Positions 35,078 to 44,410 of a stretch of 64,000 nt of DNA are shown here, piece by piece (positions within the stretch are counted from its first letter, which is position 1; the number at the start of each line of letters is the position of its first letter). The translations under genes and the position numbers were made by a program. The stretch lies in assembly GCF_002866025.1 (NCBI RefSeq), contig NZ_LNDE01000004.1, positions 1-64,000 of the forward strand, written 5' to 3'. A model generated the notes under the pieces. It worked only from the letters and a program-made list of their open reading frames with translations, was not told where the DNA came from and made no database searches. Origin of the DNA: Thermotoga sp. KOL6 (GTDB lineage Bacteria > Thermotogota > Thermotogae > Thermotogales > Thermotogaceae).

Positions 35078-36277
35078 GTGGAATTGGAAGGAGCTGTTAC
35101 CAGAATTGGTGGATGGAGATGGTTTTTACTAGCTCTGCAACACTTCGTGGCCATGTTTGGGGCGACTGTCTTGGTTCCTCTCATAACTGGACTCGATCCA
35201 CTTGTAGCACTCCTCACCGCAGGTATAGGAACTCTCATCTTCCATTTTGTAACAGGTGGTATCGTGCCGGTTTTCCTCGGATCTAGTTTCGCGTTCATTG
35301 CTCCTATTCTTGCTGTAAAAGAAATCTACGGAGATCTTGCTTACGCGACAGGAGGAATTTTTGTAGCAGGTCTTTTTTACGTTCTCTACGCTCTGATAGT
35401 GAAAATCGTAGGTCCTGAGAAAATAAAGAGACTTCTTCCTCCCGTTGTCACCGGCAGCATGATTATGGTAATTGGACTCACACTCAGCCCCGTTGCGATT
35501 CAAATGGCATCCAATGACTGGCCACTCGCTCTCGTTGTCATAGCCACGGTGGTTTTTGTTGCCACTATGACGAGGGGTTTCTTCAGCATGATACCTGTGA
35601 TAACAGGAGTGGTAGTTGGATACGTGATTGGATTGTCTATGGGAAAAATAGACACCACTCCGATTATAAACACACCTTTTTTCAGTGTGCCCAAGATTAT
35701 GCTTCCCAAGTTCGATTATGGTGCGATATTCATGATAGTGCCGGTTACTCTCGCTACTTTCATGGAGCATCTTGGTGATATTACTACGAACGGTGCGGTT
35801 GTTGGAAAGAATTTCTTCGACAATCCAGGATTACACAGAACACTTCTTGGAGATGGACTTGCCACCGCCGTCGCAGGTTTTCTGGGAGGACCCGCTAACA
35901 CTACTTACAGTGAAAATACAGGAGTTTTGGCACTCACGAGAGTTTACGATCCTTCGGTTCTCAGAGGAGCGGCGCTCGTTGCCATATTCGCTGCGTTCAT
36001 TTCTAAATTTGGTGCGATTTTACAGACGATACCTCAAGCGGTTATGGGAGGGGTGAGTCTCATACTGTTTGGGATGATCACTTCTGTTGGTGTGAGGACA
36101 ATGGTGAACGCAAAAGTCGATTTCTCAAAACCCAGAAATCTCATGATAGCTGCTCTAATGCTCACAATTGGTATAGGAGGAGCGGTTTTGAAAGTGGGAA
36201 GAGTAGAGCTTAAAGGAATTGGTCTCGCAGCTTTAGTAGGGATCGTTCTCAATTTGATACTTCCAAGAAGAGATTGA
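35078..36277 (+). CDS. uraA: Uracil/xanthine permease (NCS2 family)
   Basis: 399 residues with about twelve to fourteen membrane segments. NCS2 motifs: [20 protein letters not shown] near residues 20-39, [11 protein letters not shown] near 71, the acidic helix [17 protein letters not shown] near 230, and [20 protein letters not shown] near 280-299. It imports uracil by proton symport. The frame opens at GTG 35069, inside the GGGAGGTG ribosome binding site; GTG 35078, eight bases beyond GGAGG, is the likely start. Single gene after a terminator. Confidence 0.93.
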   Translation: MELEGAVTRIGGWRWFLLALQHFVAMFGATVLVPLITGLDPLVALLTAGIGTLIFHFVTGGIVPVFLGSSFAFIAPILAVKEIYGDLAYATGGIFVAGLFYVLYALIVKIVGPEKIKRLLPPVVTGSMIMVIGLTLSPVAIQMASNDWPLALVVIATVVFVATMTRGFFSMIPVITGVVVGYVIGLSMGKIDTTPIINTPFFSVPKIMLPKFDYGAIFMIVPVTLATFMEHLGDITTNGAVVGKNFFDNPGLHRTLLGDGLATAVAGFLGGPANTTYSENTGVLALTRVYDPSVLRGAALVAIFAAFISKFGAILQTIPQAVMGGVSLILFGMITSVGVRTMVNAKVDFSKPRNLMIAALMLTIGIGGAVLKVGRVELKGIGLAALVGIVLNLILPRRD

Positions 36278-36316
36278 TAAGGCATGTTAGAATCTTTAAT
36301 TAGGAGGTGATAATCT

Positions 36317-37504
36317 ATGGAGAACTTTGTTTTCCATAATCCTACAAAGCTGATCTTCGGAAAGGGAACCATTCATCAGATAGGGGAAGAATTGAAACAA
36401 GCTGGTATAGGAAAAGTTCTTTTCCTCTACGGGGGAGGTTCTATAAAGAGGAATGGAGTTTACGAACAAGTAGTGGAATCTCTCAAAAAGCACAATGTGG
36501 AATGGGTGGAGGTTTCGGGTGTCAAACCGAATCCTGTCCTTTCGAAAGTTCATGAAGCTATAGAAGTGGCAAGGAAAGAAAAAGTAGAAGCGATCTTGGG
36601 CGTCGGTGGTGGAAGTGTGATAGATTCTGCAAAAACTGTGGCCGGTGGTGTGCTTTACGATGGAGATATTTGGGACGCTTTCATAGGTAAGTACAAAATT
36701 GAAAAGGCCCTTCCTGTATTTGATGTGTTGACGATTTCCGCTACTGGAACGGAGATGAATGGAAATGCCGTCATAACTAATGAAAAGACGAAGGAAAAAT
36801 ACGGTGTCAGTTCCAGAGCACTTTACCCGAGAGTTTCCATCGTGGATCCTTCCGTTCAATCAACACTTCCAAAGGAACAAACAGTGTATGGAGCTGTCGA
36901 TGCCATCGCACATATTTTGGAGTACTATTTTGATGGAAGCAGTCCGGAAATCACGAATGAGATAGCTGAGGGTACGATAAGGACTATCATGAAGATGGTC
37001 GAAAGACTGCTCGAAAATCCGGATGATTACGAAGCACGAGCAAATCTTGCATGGAGTGCCACCATAGCTCTGAATGGAACGATGGCCGTTGGTAGACGAG
37101 GTGGGGAATGGTCGTGTCACCGGATAGAACATTCATTGAGTGCTCTCTACGATATTGCACACGGTGCTGGCCTTGCTATTGTCTTTCCAGCTTGGATGAA
37201 GTACGTTTACAAAGAAAATCCTGGACAGTTCGAAAGATTTGCGAAAAAGGTGATTGGCTTTGAAGGTGAGGGAGAAGATCTTATACTAAAAGGAATTGAA
37301 TCCTTCAAGGGTTGGTTGAAAAAGGTGGGAGCACCCGTTACTCTCAAAGATGTGGGCATTCCAGAAGAGGATATAGATAAAATTGTCGATAACGTTATGC
37401 TCCTCGTCGAGAAGAATTTGAAACCAAAAGGGGATTCTTTAGGAAAGGTTAAGGTGTTGGAGAGAGATGATGTTAGGGAAATATTGAAATTAGCTGCAAA
37501 ATGA
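36317..37504 (+). CDS. Iron-containing alcohol dehydrogenase (butanol dehydrogenase type)
   Basis: 395 residues of the iron-dependent group III alcohol dehydrogenases, which reduce aldehydes with NADPH or NADH at the end of fermentation. The N-terminal Rossmann-like domain has FLYGGGSIKRNGVYEQV near residue 37 and LGVGGGSVIDSAKTVAGG near 95-112. Metal ligands sit in YGAVDAIAHILEYYF near 195 and HRIEHSLSALYDIAHGAG near 267-284. AGGAGGTGAT precedes the ATG. From memory the T. maritima counterpart is TM0820, annotated as butanol dehydrogenase. Confidence 0.93.
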   Translation: MENFVFHNPTKLIFGKGTIHQIGEELKQAGIGKVLFLYGGGSIKRNGVYEQVVESLKKHNVEWVEVSGVKPNPVLSKVHEAIEVARKEKVEAILGVGGGSVIDSAKTVAGGVLYDGDIWDAFIGKYKIEKALPVFDVLTISATGTEMNGNAVITNEKTKEKYGVSSRALYPRVSIVDPSVQSTLPKEQTVYGAVDAIAHILEYYFDGSSPEITNEIAEGTIRTIMKMVERLLENPDDYEARANLAWSATIALNGTMAVGRRGGEWSCHRIEHSLSALYDIAHGAGLAIVFPAWMKYVYKENPGQFERFAKKVIGFEGEGEDLILKGIESFKGWLKKVGAPVTLKDVGIPEEDIDKIVDNVMLLVEKNLKPKGDSLGKVKVLERDDVREILKLAAK

Positions 37505-37512
37505 AATAAAAT
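37484..37512 (+). promoter_or_regulatory. Promoter of tRNA-Ser, inside the 3' end of the alcohol dehydrogenase gene
   Basis: TTGAAA (37484-37489), exactly 17 bases, TAAAAT (37507-37512). Transcription would begin near 37519, seven bases before the tRNA. Confidence 0.75.
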
Positions 37513-37525
37513 ATTACCAGGATGC

Positions 37526-37614
37526 GGAGGCGTGTCCGAACTGGCTAAGGAGCCGGTCTCGAAAACCGGTGGGCCGTGAGGCCCTTGTGGGTTCGAGTCC
37601 CACCGCCTCCGCCA
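37526..37614 (+). tRNA. tRNA-Ser (anticodon CGA)
   Basis: The acceptor stem GGAGGCG pairs with CGCCTCC, followed by G and encoded CCA. The anticodon stem CCGGT/ACCGG closes the loop CTCGAAA with CGA at 37560-37562. A long variable arm (GGGCCGTGAGGCCC) and T loop GGGTTCGAGTCCC are present. It reads UCG. A run of T directly after CCA may end transcription. Confidence 0.97.
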
Positions 37615-37648
37615 TTTTTTTGTATAATGAGGTCAGGGGGTATGAAAA

Positions 37649-38626
37649 ATGAATATAGATGTCGTTGAAAGAGAAGCTTTTGAAAGACTATCAAAAGTAT
37701 CCAGCGCTGAAGAACTAGAACAATTCAGAGTGGAGTTTCTTGGAAAAAAAGGAAAGATAACAAGTTTGATGAAGAATCTCAAAAATCTTCCTCCAGAGGA
37801 GAGGCCTACTTACGGAAAACGGGTGAACGAACTCAGGGAAAAGGTAGAAGCGCTGTTCAGAGAGAAGAAGAAACAAATAGAAGAGTTGATGGAAAAAGAA
37901 AAAATGGAGAGGATGCGAATCGACGTAACAATACCTGGTGCCAGGAGAAAGGTAGGACATTCTCACCCTGTTGCTAAGATCATGGAAGAGATAGAACGAA
38001 TCTTTGTTGCTATGGGTTTTGATGTGGTAGAAGGGCCCGAGATTGAGACAACTTGGTATAATTTCGATGCTCTGAACACTCCAGAATGGCATCCTGCCCG
38101 TGACGAACATGATTCCTTCTATATAACGGACGATTTACTCCTTAGAACACATACGTCTCCCGTTCAGGTGAGGACGATGCTCGAAAGGAAACCCCCAATT
38201 GCCATTATCTCGCCTGGAAAGGTTTATAGAAGAGATTATGATGCAACACATCTTCCCATGTTTCATCAGGTTGAAGGATTACACGTCGATAAAGATCTCA
38301 GCGTAGCCCATTTGAAGTTCACTCTCGAGGAATTCGCTCGAAGGATGTTCGGAGAAAGTGCAAAAGTAAGATTGAGACCAAGTTTTTTTCCGTTTACAGA
38401 GCCAAGTTTTGAGGTAGACGTTTATCTAAAAGGATACGGTTGGCTTGAAATCCTCGGAGCCGGTATGGTCGATCCCAACGTGTTCTTAAGCGTGGGATAC
38501 GATCCCGAAGAATGGACAGGTTACGCTTTTGGAATGGGTGTCGAAAGAATCGCTATGTTGAAGTATGGGATAACAGATATCAGAGAGTTCGTCAGAAACG
38601 ATGTTAGATTTCTCAGTAGTTATTGA
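37649..38626 (+). CDS. pheS: Phenylalanyl-tRNA synthetase alpha subunit
   Basis: 325 residues; with PheT it forms the alpha2-beta2 enzyme that charges tRNA-Phe. An N-terminal coiled coil (about residues 1-90, [20 protein letters not shown]) is followed by the class II catalytic core: [20 protein letters not shown] near 125, [11 protein letters not shown] near 168, [20 protein letters not shown] near 192-211, and motif 3 [14 protein letters not shown] near 298. A -10-like TATAAT at 37623-37628 stands before it. pheT follows after 14 bases. Confidence 0.98.
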   Translation: MNIDVVEREAFERLSKVSSAEELEQFRVEFLGKKGKITSLMKNLKNLPPEERPTYGKRVNELREKVEALFREKKKQIEELMEKEKMERMRIDVTIPGARRKVGHSHPVAKIMEEIERIFVAMGFDVVEGPEIETTWYNFDALNTPEWHPARDEHDSFYITDDLLLRTHTSPVQVRTMLERKPPIAIISPGKVYRRDYDATHLPMFHQVEGLHVDKDLSVAHLKFTLEEFARRMFGESAKVRLRPSFFPFTEPSFEVDVYLKGYGWLEILGAGMVDPNVFLSVGYDPEEWTGYAFGMGVERIAMLKYGITDIREFVRNDVRFLSSY

Positions 38627-38640
38627 TGGGGGTGTAGCGA

Positions 38641-41007
38641 ATGAAAGTACCCGAGTCATGGCTTAGAGAATTCATAGATCTAGATTGGGACACAGAAAAG
38701 ATAGCGGAGAAACTCACCTTTTCTGGAACCAGTGTGGAAGATATCGTAGAACCTTTCAACTTATCTGGTGAGATTTTAACAGCAAAGGTTTTGGAAGCGA
38801 AGGTGCATCCTGAAACTGAAAAACTTTTGATCTGTAAGGTGAGTACGGGTAGTAGAGATTACACTGTTATCACAGCAGACAAGACCGTGAAAGAAGGAGA
38901 TTACGTCATTTTAGCTCTTGAAGGTGCAACTCTAAACGACGGAGTAAGGATACAACCGCGTGAATTTAAAGGGATCGTATCGGAAGGTATGCTTTGTTCT
39001 CTCGAGGAGTTGGGGCTCGAGGAAAAATCAGAGAATGTATACAGATTTCCAGAACCGGTTGAGTTGGGGATGAACGTCATAGAGAAATTCGGGTTGAGAG
39101 ATCACGTGTTCGATTTGGAAATTACCCCGAATAGACCTGATTGTCTCTCTGTTCTAGGAGTAGCTAGGGAGCTTTCTGCGTTGAGTGGCAGACCTTTGAA
39201 AAAACCCTCACCAAAAGTTTCTTTTGTCGATGATGAAATAGATTTCGAAGTTTTCATAAATGATGTTGATGGGTGTCCAAGGTATTCGGCTCGGATTATG
39301 AAAGGAGTTGAGGTAAAAGATTCCCCACTCTGGATGAAAGCTAGACTTGTTGCTTCCGGTATGAGATCTTTGAATAACATCATCGACGCTACGAATTACA
39401 TCATGTTAGAACTAGGACATCCTGTCCATGCTTTTGATCTGAACAGATTGAAGAACAAAAAAATTGTGGTGAAATCAGCGGAAGGTGGAGAAAGAGTTCT
39501 CCTGCTTGATGAAAAAGAGTACGAACTGAAAGGCGGAGAAATTTTGATAACTGATGGTGAAAACATCTTGGCTCTCGGCGGGATCATGGGAGGAATGAAT
39601 TCTGGTGTGTATAATGACACAAAAAACTTGGTTCTTGAAGTGGCTTATTTTAACCCTGTGAGGATAAGGAAGACATCCAAAACACTTGGTATCGTCACCG
39701 AATCTTCTTACAGGTTTGAACGAGGTGTTGATCCTAATGATGTGGAATTCGTGTCTTTGAGGCTTGCAGAGCTAATCCAAAAACTCTCAGGCGGTGTTGT
39801 TTTGAACAAATTTTGGGATGTTTATCCTAGGAGGATCGAGAAGAAGAGAGTGTTTCTCAGGAAGGAAAAAATCAAAAGTGTGCTCGGAATGAGGGTTCAA
39901 GGAGCAAATGAGATCCTCGAACGATTGGAATTCGAGGTAAAAGACGAGGGTGAGAGATACGAGGTGACCGTACCAACCTTTAGACCAGATGTTGAAAGAG
40001 AAATCGATTTGATTGAGGAAATAGGGAGAGTTTTTGGCTATGAAAAAATCCCGTCTCAAGTTGTGAGTGTACCAGCGTTAAACATAGGTTGGAATGAAAG
40101 ACAGCTGTTTCGTAAAGAGATCTCTCAGTTTATGAAAGCTATGGGATTCGACGAGATTATAAGTTTTTCTTTCGTAGATTCGGAACAGATGCAAAAGTGG
40201 CCGATTGTAGCCAAAGAACCTGTGAGACTCTCCAATCCCATATCTTCGGAAATGGACGTGATGAGGACATCTTTGTTTTATAGTCTGATACAGGTACTCT
40301 CTGGTAATTTCAAGAGGCAGAACAGAAATCTGAAGCTTTTTGAGATAGGGAAGGTGTATTTCAAAGAGAAAGAAGAATACAGAGAAACCGAAATGCTTTC
40401 AGCTATGACTTGCGGTATGGAGAACCCTTACGACTATACCGACAAGAGAAAGGTTTCCTTCTACACAATAAAAGGAGTGTTGGATGAGCTGTTTCAAAAA
40501 CTTGGGATTTCTGTTGATTTCAAGGAAGCTATTCTACCAGGGCTCTTCCCAACCAGAACGGCAAAGATACTCTTTGAAATCGAAGAATTAGGCATTGTAG
40601 GTATGGTGGATCCAAAATTACTTGACGAGTACGACGTTAACGAAGAAGTCTATTTCTTTGAAATAAATTTAGATCTTCTGTGGAGGATTTCAAAAGGCAA
40701 ACCTTTCTACAAACCTACTCCAAAATTTCCTTCCATTCGAAGAGATGTTTCGTTCCTATTGCCGAAAGGCTTCAAATCCATTGAGGTTGTGAATCTTTTC
40801 AGGAAAATGGGTGGTACTCTTGTAGAAGAAGTTGGCGTCTTCGATGTTTACGAAGGAAAAGGTGTGCCTACAGGTATGATCAGTGTCACCTTTTACGTGG
40901 TGTTTAGACATCCAGAGAGAACTCTGACCGATGAAGAAGTGAATCAGATGTTTGAAAAGATGGTAGAAGAAGCAGAAAAGAAACTTGGAATAAAAAGAAG
41001 ATTCTAA
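38641..41007 (+). CDS. pheT: Phenylalanyl-tRNA synthetase beta subunit
   Basis: 788 residues, normal length. In order: an N-terminal tRNA-binding OB domain (about 40-150, AKVLEAKVHPETEKLLICKV), the B3/B4 editing domain (about 205-370, with LGHPVHAFDLNRL), the B5 domain (about 395-465), the catalytic-like core (about 480-680) and the C-terminal FDX-ACB anticodon-binding domain (about 695-788, KFPSIRRDVSFLLP). Start ATG after GGGGGTG. A terminator follows the stop. Confidence 0.98.
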   Translation: MKVPESWLREFIDLDWDTEKIAEKLTFSGTSVEDIVEPFNLSGEILTAKVLEAKVHPETEKLLICKVSTGSRDYTVITADKTVKEGDYVILALEGATLNDGVRIQPREFKGIVSEGMLCSLEELGLEEKSENVYRFPEPVELGMNVIEKFGLRDHVFDLEITPNRPDCLSVLGVARELSALSGRPLKKPSPKVSFVDDEIDFEVFINDVDGCPRYSARIMKGVEVKDSPLWMKARLVASGMRSLNNIIDATNYIMLELGHPVHAFDLNRLKNKKIVVKSAEGGERVLLLDEKEYELKGGEILITDGENILALGGIMGGMNSGVYNDTKNLVLEVAYFNPVRIRKTSKTLGIVTESSYRFERGVDPNDVEFVSLRLAELIQKLSGGVVLNKFWDVYPRRIEKKRVFLRKEKIKSVLGMRVQGANEILERLEFEVKDEGERYEVTVPTFRPDVEREIDLIEEIGRVFGYEKIPSQVVSVPALNIGWNERQLFRKEISQFMKAMGFDEIISFSFVDSEQMQKWPIVAKEPVRLSNPISSEMDVMRTSLFYSLIQVLSGNFKRQNRNLKLFEIGKVYFKEKEEYRETEMLSAMTCGMENPYDYTDKRKVSFYTIKGVLDELFQKLGISVDFKEAILPGLFPTRTAKILFEIEELGIVGMVDPKLLDEYDVNEEVYFFEINLDLLWRISKGKPFYKPTPKFPSIRRDVSFLLPKGFKSIEVVNLFRKMGGTLVEEVGVFDVYEGKGVPTGMISVTFYVVFRHPERTLTDEEVNQMFEKMVEEAEKKLGIKRRF

Positions 41008-41013
41008 AAAATA

Positions 41014-41035
41014 AAGAGGGGCTAACGCCCCTCTT
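41014..41035. terminator. Terminator between convergent pheT and tetR genes
   Basis: AAGAGGGGC - TAAC - GCCCCTCTT, with T-rich sequence after it on the forward strand and A-rich sequence before it, so it can serve both directions. It overlaps the last codons of the reverse-strand regulator gene. Confidence 0.88.
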
Positions 41036-41603
41036 CTGTTTTCATCTTCAAGAGGCCTCTCAATATCATTTCTTGTATGTTTTGTAACAACTTTTTATCC
41101 CTTGGAACATCTCCCATTGAATTTACAATGAGTTCCGCAGCAGCTCGGGAGTCCAAATCTTTGTAAACATAGTTCTGCTTCTTTCCCTCTTCTATCAATT
41201 CCTCTACTCGCTTGATGAAATTTTCATACTTTTCTCTGAGCGATGACCATTTTCCTTCCCTTTCGAAACGAATTGTTACTTTTTCTTTCTCTATGATTTC
41301 GTTCAAAACGGTCTTGTTCAACACGAAATCAACGTAAGACCTCAAAAATTTCTTTATTTTTGCAAAATAGGAATTGGTCTCTTCTGCAACCGCAAAAAGG
41401 TGATTTTCCAGCTCTTCTATTGCTTCTCTCCATACTTCCTCGAAAAGTTTGTCTTTGCTTGGAAAGTAGTAATATATAAGAGCTTTTTTCACACCCGCTT
41501 CATGTGCGATTTCTTCCATACTGACCCCATCGTAACCATATTTTGAAAACGCTTTTTTCGCTGCTTCGAGAATTTTGCGTTTTGTCTCGTTGCCCAATTT
41601 CAT
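41022..41603 (-). CDS. TetR-family transcriptional regulator
   Basis: 193 residues. Helix-turn-helix: ILEAAKKAFSKYGYDGVSME, then EIAHEAGVKKALIYYYFPSKDKLFEEV, typical TetR. The helical ligand domain that follows is not recognisable. It is the second gene of a two-gene unit behind a radical SAM gene (9-base gap). The predicted TetR-type palindrome at 43087-43100 in front of that gene suggests it represses its own operon. The ligand is unknown. Confidence 0.92.
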   Translation of the reverse strand: MKLGNETKRKILEAAKKAFSKYGYDGVSMEEIAHEAGVKKALIYYYFPSKDKLFEEVWREAIEELENHLFAVAEETNSYFAKIKKFLRSYVDFVLNKTVLNEIIEKEKVTIRFEREGKWSSLREKYENFIKRVEELIEEGKKQNYVYKDLDSRAAAELIVNSMGDVPRDKKLLQNIQEMILRGLLKMKTEEGR

Positions 41604-41612
41604 CCCTCCACG

Positions 41613-43061
41613 TTAATCTCTGTAACGCTTGTCCACAGCGAGGAGTTTCTCTTTGTCAGCGTATCTTCTCATCCTTACTTCGTAAGAGTATACTCCTCTG
41701 TTTGCAGGATAAATTTCTGAATATCCCTCTTCATACCAAAGTTTGTCCGCGTATTTTTTCCATTCAGCAGCAAGCTTATCAATTTCTGGTGCAAGTTCCG
41801 TAATTATTCTCTCGGAACCTTCGTGCTGGGGTTTTGCGTTGAACGCTTTGACCATTGCCCTGAACACTTTTGGATTGTCAATAATCGGGCAAGGTCTGAA
41901 GAGATTGTCGCTGTACGGTATCATTCTCTTGTAGGCTTCAAAGAATGGTGATTTCAGTATATCAATGAGTTTTTTCTCTCGTATGCTGTCAACTGCAAAT
42001 TGCTGGAAGACACACGGTTCCACATAGCCCTTAGCATTGATATGCAAATATTTTGCACCTGCTGCAAGACAACCGTTTGTGAGGAATCCATGGTTCCAAA
42101 AATCAGCAACAAATGCAAATTTACCACTGAGTCTTATTTGTTCAAGTTTGTGGAATCTTTCGTATCTCTGTTTTGGTGTGGGAACGAGATCCATGGTTGG
42201 ATTCATTCCAACGGGCATGAACTGATAAACCCAAACGTAAGAAACTCCTTGTTCTTCCAAGAAATCCCAGAATTCATCTTTCATAAGAGTATCATGGTTC
42301 ATGCGAGTTGCTGTAACGGATGCTCCAAAAATCACACCATGTCGTCTCAATCTTTCCCATGCTTCCAATATTTTTTTGAAAATTCCTCTACCTCTTCTCC
42401 AATCTGTATCTGTTTCAAAGCCTTCTACGGAGATGGATACAGTAACGTTTCCGAGCTCGGCCAGTTTTTTCGCTGTTTCTTCTTTTATGAGAGTTCCATT
42501 CGAGTAAACGAGGAAATAGCTGTCTTTGAATTCTTCAAATATATCCATCAAGTGTGGCCAGAAGAACGGTTCACCACCGGTGATAATGAAGAAATATATT
42601 CCAAGATCGTTGGCCTGCTTCAAAATATCCCTAACCTCGTCATGGGAAAGTTCGTATTTTCTACCGTAAAGACCTGCGTAACAACCCACACAATTGAGGT
42701 TACATGCGTATGTAGGACTCAAAACTAAAAGTTTTGGAAGAACAGTCTTGTATTCGTGCATTTTTTCTTGTCTGATAGGTTCTCCTAGTGCAAACTCGTT
42801 GATGATCAAGTTGTTTATAACACCTTCGACACATTTTGGGCTTGCCTTTTTGAAAACATTCACCCAAGACATCACCATGGGATGTCGTTCTTTTGCAAGA
42901 TCGGAGAGCTTTCTAAGTCCACTTTTAGCAGGTTCTTTCGTGAACATACTCAAAGTTCCGAAAATCTTCCCCAACGTTTCCACATCGGCGTTTCTTACAA
43001 ACGTTCCAACGAGTTTTCCCGCTTGACGATAGATCATCCCTTTGATTCCACCTACTGGCAT
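41613..43061 (-). CDS. Radical SAM protein with SPASM-like C-terminal cysteines
   Basis: 482 residues. The S-adenosylmethionine iron-sulfur motif CNLNCVGC lies near residue 118 (Cys-x3-Cys-x2-Cys), followed by TGGEPFFWPHL near 164. About 100 residues precede the motif, an unusual N-terminal extension beginning MPVGGIKGMIYRQ. C-terminal Cys residues (NGCLAAGAKYLHIN; EPCVFQQF; FRPCPIIDNP) may bind a further cluster. It resembles the proteins named AstB/ChuR-related in T. maritima, but the reaction is unknown. GGAGGTGAT three bases before the ATG is a perfect ribosome binding site. Control by the TetR gene behind it is likely. Confidence 0.88.
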   Translation of the reverse strand: MPVGGIKGMIYRQAGKLVGTFVRNADVETLGKIFGTLSMFTKEPAKSGLRKLSDLAKERHPMVMSWVNVFKKASPKCVEGVINNLIINEFALGEPIRQEKMHEYKTVLPKLLVLSPTYACNLNCVGCYAGLYGRKYELSHDEVRDILKQANDLGIYFFIITGGEPFFWPHLMDIFEEFKDSYFLVYSNGTLIKEETAKKLAELGNVTVSISVEGFETDTDWRRGRGIFKKILEAWERLRRHGVIFGASVTATRMNHDTLMKDEFWDFLEEQGVSYVWVYQFMPVGMNPTMDLVPTPKQRYERFHKLEQIRLSGKFAFVADFWNHGFLTNGCLAAGAKYLHINAKGYVEPCVFQQFAVDSIREKKLIDILKSPFFEAYKRMIPYSDNLFRPCPIIDNPKVFRAMVKAFNAKPQHEGSERIITELAPEIDKLAAEWKKYADKLWYEEGYSEIYPANRGVYSYEVRMRRYADKEKLLAVDKRYRD

Positions 43062-43086
43062 TGAATCACCTCCAATGTTTTTTTAC

Positions 43087-43100
43087 TTACCGGTCGGTAA
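43087..43100. promoter_or_regulatory. Predicted TetR operator
   Basis: TTACCG-GT-CGGTAA, an inverted repeat with perfect 6-bp arms, 26 bases upstream of the radical SAM start codon and next to an AT-rich -10-like region (TAGAAT/TATTTT on the reverse strand). Palindromes of this kind are usual TetR-family sites. Confidence 0.65.
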
Positions 43101-43142
43101 AATATTCTACGATCACTACGTGAAAAGTCGTTTTCTTTTTTG

Positions 43143-44114
43143 TTACTTTATGTTGTATCTCCCCTTGTTTACAGCACAAATTGCTTCGTCTTTTTCGTAG
43201 TTTTTCAGTAAGTAGTAAGCCTTACAACCTCCTCCGCATTTATCTAAGAGAGGACAATGCGAGCATGAGGAAGGGGAAGGGAGAGGTTTGTAATCGTTCC
43301 ATATCTCGAAAAATTTTCTTTCGCGAATATTTCCCATGTAATATTCCTTTTTGTATCTGAAATGACCACAGGGAACAGCTGTCCCATCAACCAAAATAGA
43401 AGCGTGGTTGATCCCGGCCGAGCAAAGATCACCAGAAATCGATTCTTCTACGTAAAAAATGATTTCATCTTTGTAGGAATTCACAACATTCAATACATGC
43501 TCGATTGCAAGCTTCCATTCATTTGGTTCCATATCCAATTCTTTTGCGTAGATAGCGCCTCTTCCTACGGGAATGAATCTGTCAACGTACACAGCGCTTG
43601 CACCTATTTCTAAAGCAAATTTCACCATTTTTTCGAATTTTTTCCAGTTTCTCCTGTTTATCACATGCAATATCGTAACCTGGAATCCCTCATTTATTAA
43701 GTTTCTTATACCTTGTACTGCTCTTTCAAAGTTACCTTTCCCTCTCACGTAGTCGTTTGTTTCGGGATCGGGTCCTTCTAAGGATACTCCTATCAGCACA
43801 TTTGGATTGACTTTTCTGATCTTACTAACCATATCTTTCGTTGCCAGTGAACCGTTGGTATTTATCATAAGACGTTGTCCCACTTCTTTTCCAAAAGAAA
43901 GTATGTCGAGGATTCTCGGATGTAAAAGTGGTTCTCCTCCTACTAAATCGAGAGCCCAAACCTTCATCTCTTTCAAATCGATTATCAATTCCTTTATTTC
44001 TTCAAAACTGAGTTCGTTCGGATGAGGCTTTCCTGCTTCACAATAGCAGTGTTTACAATTGAAATTACATCTCGTTGTTAGTTCGTATTCTACTATGAAG
44101 GGTGGATTTCGCAT
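43143..44114 (-). CDS. Radical SAM/SPASM domain protein
   Basis: 323 residues. Starts MRNPPFIVEYELTTRCNFNCKHC, placing the CNFNCKHC motif near residue 16. LVGGEPLLHPRI follows near 59. The C-terminal SPASM-like region has CSAGINH, PCGHFRYKKEYYMGNI and CSHCPLLDKCGGGC, which could bind two auxiliary iron-sulfur clusters. Such enzymes modify peptides or build cofactors (PqqE, AhbD and anSME groups). No precursor peptide is evident nearby. GGAGGTGAT precedes the ATG. It sits upstream of the other radical SAM gene with 81 bases between them, so it may have its own transcript. Confidence 0.88.
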   Translation of the reverse strand: MRNPPFIVEYELTTRCNFNCKHCYCEAGKPHPNELSFEEIKELIIDLKEMKVWALDLVGGEPLLHPRILDILSFGKEVGQRLMINTNGSLATKDMVSKIRKVNPNVLIGVSLEGPDPETNDYVRGKGNFERAVQGIRNLINEGFQVTILHVINRRNWKKFEKMVKFALEIGASAVYVDRFIPVGRGAIYAKELDMEPNEWKLAIEHVLNVVNSYKDEIIFYVEESISGDLCSAGINHASILVDGTAVPCGHFRYKKEYYMGNIRERKFFEIWNDYKPLPSPSSCSHCPLLDKCGGGCKAYYLLKNYEKDEAICAVNKGRYNIK

Positions 44115-44162
44115 TTGATCACCTCCGGATAGATTTTAACCTGAGAAATTTTACACCCAAGG

Positions 44163-44172
44163 AGAACGTTCT
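44163..44172. promoter_or_regulatory. Short palindrome between divergent genes
   Basis: AGAACGTTCT, a perfect 10-bp palindrome in the 125-base gap between the reverse radical SAM gene and the forward small gene. Reverse-strand boxes TTGGGT and TAAAAT, 16 bases apart, lie between it and the radical SAM gene. Role unknown. Confidence 0.25.
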
Positions 44173-44239
44173 AATTGTAATGATACTTACAAGTTGAATT
44201 AAAGGTTTGGGTTTAAAATCATCAACGAGGTGATGCCAT

Positions 44240-44410
44240 TTGGAAAAGAAAATATCCAAGAATCCTAGGGTTTTGTCACAGATAGAACTCCTCAAGATGA
44301 TGGAGAATGGTGATGAAAACGCTCTTAGAGAAATAAAAAGACGTTTAGGTTTTGGCGAAGAGAAGGAAAGAGAGAGTGATGGAAAACAGAAGGTTCCCGA
44401 TAAAGCTTGA
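44240..44410 (+). CDS. Small conserved-looking protein of 56 residues
   Basis: A TTG start at 44240 stands five bases after GAGGTGAT, a strong ribosome binding site, and opens a frame of 56 codons to TGA 44408-44410. The product begins MEKKISKNPRVLSQIELL and ends KQKVPDKA; it is highly charged, mostly helical, and has no membrane segment. Its 3' end overlaps the start of the ABC ATPase gene, so the two are probably translated together. I do not recognise a family. The spacing of the ribosome binding site and the natural codon use argue for a real gene. Confidence 0.65.
   Translation: MEKKISKNPRVLSQIELLKMMENGDENALREIKRRLGFGEEKERESDGKQKVPDKA

Noticed and set aside
35129..35770. Reverse 213-codon frame inside the uracil permease gene
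   Set aside because: Antisense shadow of a clear NCS2 permease; composition (many Arg, Ser, His, Tyr, Asn) is that of a shadow frame.
42000..42728. Forward 242-codon frame inside the radical SAM gene
   Set aside because: Rich in Cys, Phe and Ser in the manner of antisense frames; the reverse-strand gene has all radical SAM motifs.
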